The position numbers and the translations under genes are program-made. From the NCBI GenBank assembly GCA_026393735.1, contig JAPKZP010000067.1, forward strand, positions 1 to 6,109: a stretch of DNA of 6,109 nucleotides. Reading direction: 5' to 3'. Shown piece after piece: positions 5,113 to 6,109 of this stretch. The notes beneath the pieces were generated by a model. That model did no database searches and had not been told where the DNA came from. It saw only the letters and a program-made list of their open reading frames with translations. Position 1 is the first letter of the stretch. Each line of letters opens with the position of its first letter. This DNA comes from Acidobacteriota bacterium. GTDB lineage: Bacteria; Acidobacteriota; Vicinamibacteria; Vicinamibacterales; JAKQTR01.

Positions 5113-6109
5113 TCAGGGTTCTTTCACGATGAGCGCGAAGACCTCGCCGACGAAGGCCGTGATCTCGAAGGTCCCGCCATCCTGGCTGGAGTAGCGCCAG
5201 CCGAGGCTGACGCCGCCGGCCAGTCCTCCATCCGGCTTCTGCAGGAAGTAGAGCGGCAGGTCGAACCCGACGGTGCCGGTCGACAGATTCGCCGACAGGC
5301 GCGGGTTCATCGCGAACCGCTGACCGATGAACGATCGGAGTTCGACTGCCGCGATCTCGTGCTCGCCGCGCGTTGGCGCGCCGACGACCTTTTCCGCGCA
5401 CTGGAGGATGCCGCTCGAACCGGACGGCGTGCAGATCTGCCGCGTGTCGCCGCTCGTGTAGACGACCTCGTGGGTATATCGCGCGCCGAACGCCAGCGTG
5501 CCGCGCGTGACGACTCCGGCATGCGCCGACACGGACCAGTTGGTGCGGTTCAGCCGTTCGGTGCCGGCACCCGCTGCCGGGACGAAGCGGAACTGCTCGG
5601 GGCCGAAGGCGTAGCTCACTCCCGTAAGAAGAAGCCGCTTCGGCAGCAGCACGCGAACCCGATCGGCGAGCGTCGTCCCGTCGGCCAGCGTCGCCGCTCG
5701 CAACTCGACGGACGAACACGCGCCCCGCATCGCCCCGCCCGCCATCGCGCGATACTCGTCGCAGACCTGGTCCAGCACGGCTTTCGGGTCACGCTCGGAC
5801 CAGTGCGTCCACGAGACACCGAGTTCGGCGGTGGACTTGTTGCGCAGGCCGTCGAGATCGGCGAACACCGCCTCGTGCGTGTCGCTGTCGATCACGCCTT
5901 GCAGCGTGAGGTCCAGCAGGAGATCGCCGCGCTGGACGCCGATGCGCCCGCCGGCGGTCTTCGATTTCGACGTAGCCTCGAAGATGAACGTGGGGCTCGG
6001 TCCGCTCACGACGGACTGCTGAGTCGGGTCGGGCCGGTGGCTGAGCGTGATGGCGGTGGCACGCCGCCGCTCGGTGGTGGTCATGCCCGACAGCGGAGAC
6101 GTGGCGGCG
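5113..6109 (-). CDS. Probable outer-membrane beta-barrel protein (5' end outside window)
   Basis: I do not recognise a named family. The protein alternates polar and hydrophobic residues in many short strands with Gly/Asp turns, for example GGRIGVQRGDLLLDLTLQGVI, WSVSAHAGVVTRGTLAFGARYTHEVVY and GGVSLGWRYSS, the usual look of an outer-membrane barrel. Counted from the ATG at 6084 it has 323 residues and four cysteines (108, 123, 218, 229) in two locally spaced pairs, suiting disulphides in exposed loops. That ATG gives no signal peptide, and the frame stays open to the window edge, reading AATSPLSG just before it, so the true start and signal sequence are probably upstream. The C-terminus (FEITAFVGEVFALIVKEP) lacks the canonical terminal Phe. 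It is convergent with the esterase gene, with 6 bp between stop codons. Function is unknown; porin, assembly or adhesion roles cannot be told apart. Confidence 0.7.
   Translation of the reverse strand, partial: AATSPLSGMTTTERRRATAITLSHRPDPTQQSVVSGPSPTFIFEATSKSKTAGGRIGVQRGDLLLDLTLQGVIDSDTHEAVFADLDGLRNKSTAELGVSWTHWSERDPKAVLDQVCDEYRAMAGGAMRGACSSVELRAATLADGTTLADRVRVLLPKRLLLTGVSYAFGPEQFRFVPAAGAGTERLNRTNWSVSAHAGVVTRGTLAFGARYTHEVVYTSGDTRQICTPSGSSGILQCAEKVVGAPTRGEHEIAAVELRSFIGQRFAMNPRLSANLSTGTVGFDLPLYFLQKPDGGLAGGVSLGWRYSSQDGGTFEITAFVGEVFALIVKEP

Overview
The window is a GC-rich bacterial chromosomal segment (most third codon positions are G or C). It carries six protein-coding genes on both strands and no RNA genes, CRISPR array or complete insertion sequence. 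A Gram-negative host is indicated by a probable outer-membrane beta-barrel protein and an exported esterase with a classical signal peptide. Gene content and codon use would fit a soil-type Acidobacteriota or a similar high-GC lineage, but no phylogenetic marker is present, so this is a weak inference.

Layout. Positions 1-1159 (minus strand) hold two genes of a heme-copper oxidase superfamily complex: subunit II (602-1159, complete) and subunit I (1-562, N-terminal 187 residues only, running off the left edge). Subunit II has the two membrane helices and cupredoxin domain of the family, but nearly every CuA copper ligand is replaced. The complex is therefore unlikely to take electrons from cytochrome c through CuA; it is more likely a quinol oxidase or a nitric-oxide-reductase-like member of the superfamily. 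Positions 1160-1463 are a non-coding stretch packed with structure: a dyad upstream of the oxidase genes, a GC-rich hairpin, five runs of four or more G (a G-quadruplex candidate), 17-bp direct repeats and a REP/MITE-like inverted repeat ending next to vapC.

Positions 1464-2106 (minus) are a type II toxin-antitoxin pair: an AbrB/MazE-fold antitoxin followed by a PIN-domain toxin, with a palindromic putative operator over the antitoxin promoter and ribosome binding site. Upstream on the same strand is pdxB (2180-3343), erythronate-4-phosphate dehydrogenase of the DXP-dependent pyridoxal phosphate pathway. A 170-bp divergent region with short duplicated GC-rich motifs separates pdxB from a secreted esterase (3514-5106, plus). 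The esterase has a C-terminal alpha/beta-hydrolase domain with a visible Ser-Asp-His triad and a long unrecognised N-terminal region. It converges, with only 6 bp between stop codons, on a probable outer-membrane barrel protein (5113 to the right edge, minus).

The genes do not form one pathway. The functional units are the oxidase/reductase pair, the toxin-antitoxin pair, and three stand-alone genes. The most notable observation is the CuA-less subunit II; the next is the repeat-rich spacer between the oxidase genes and the toxin-antitoxin module.
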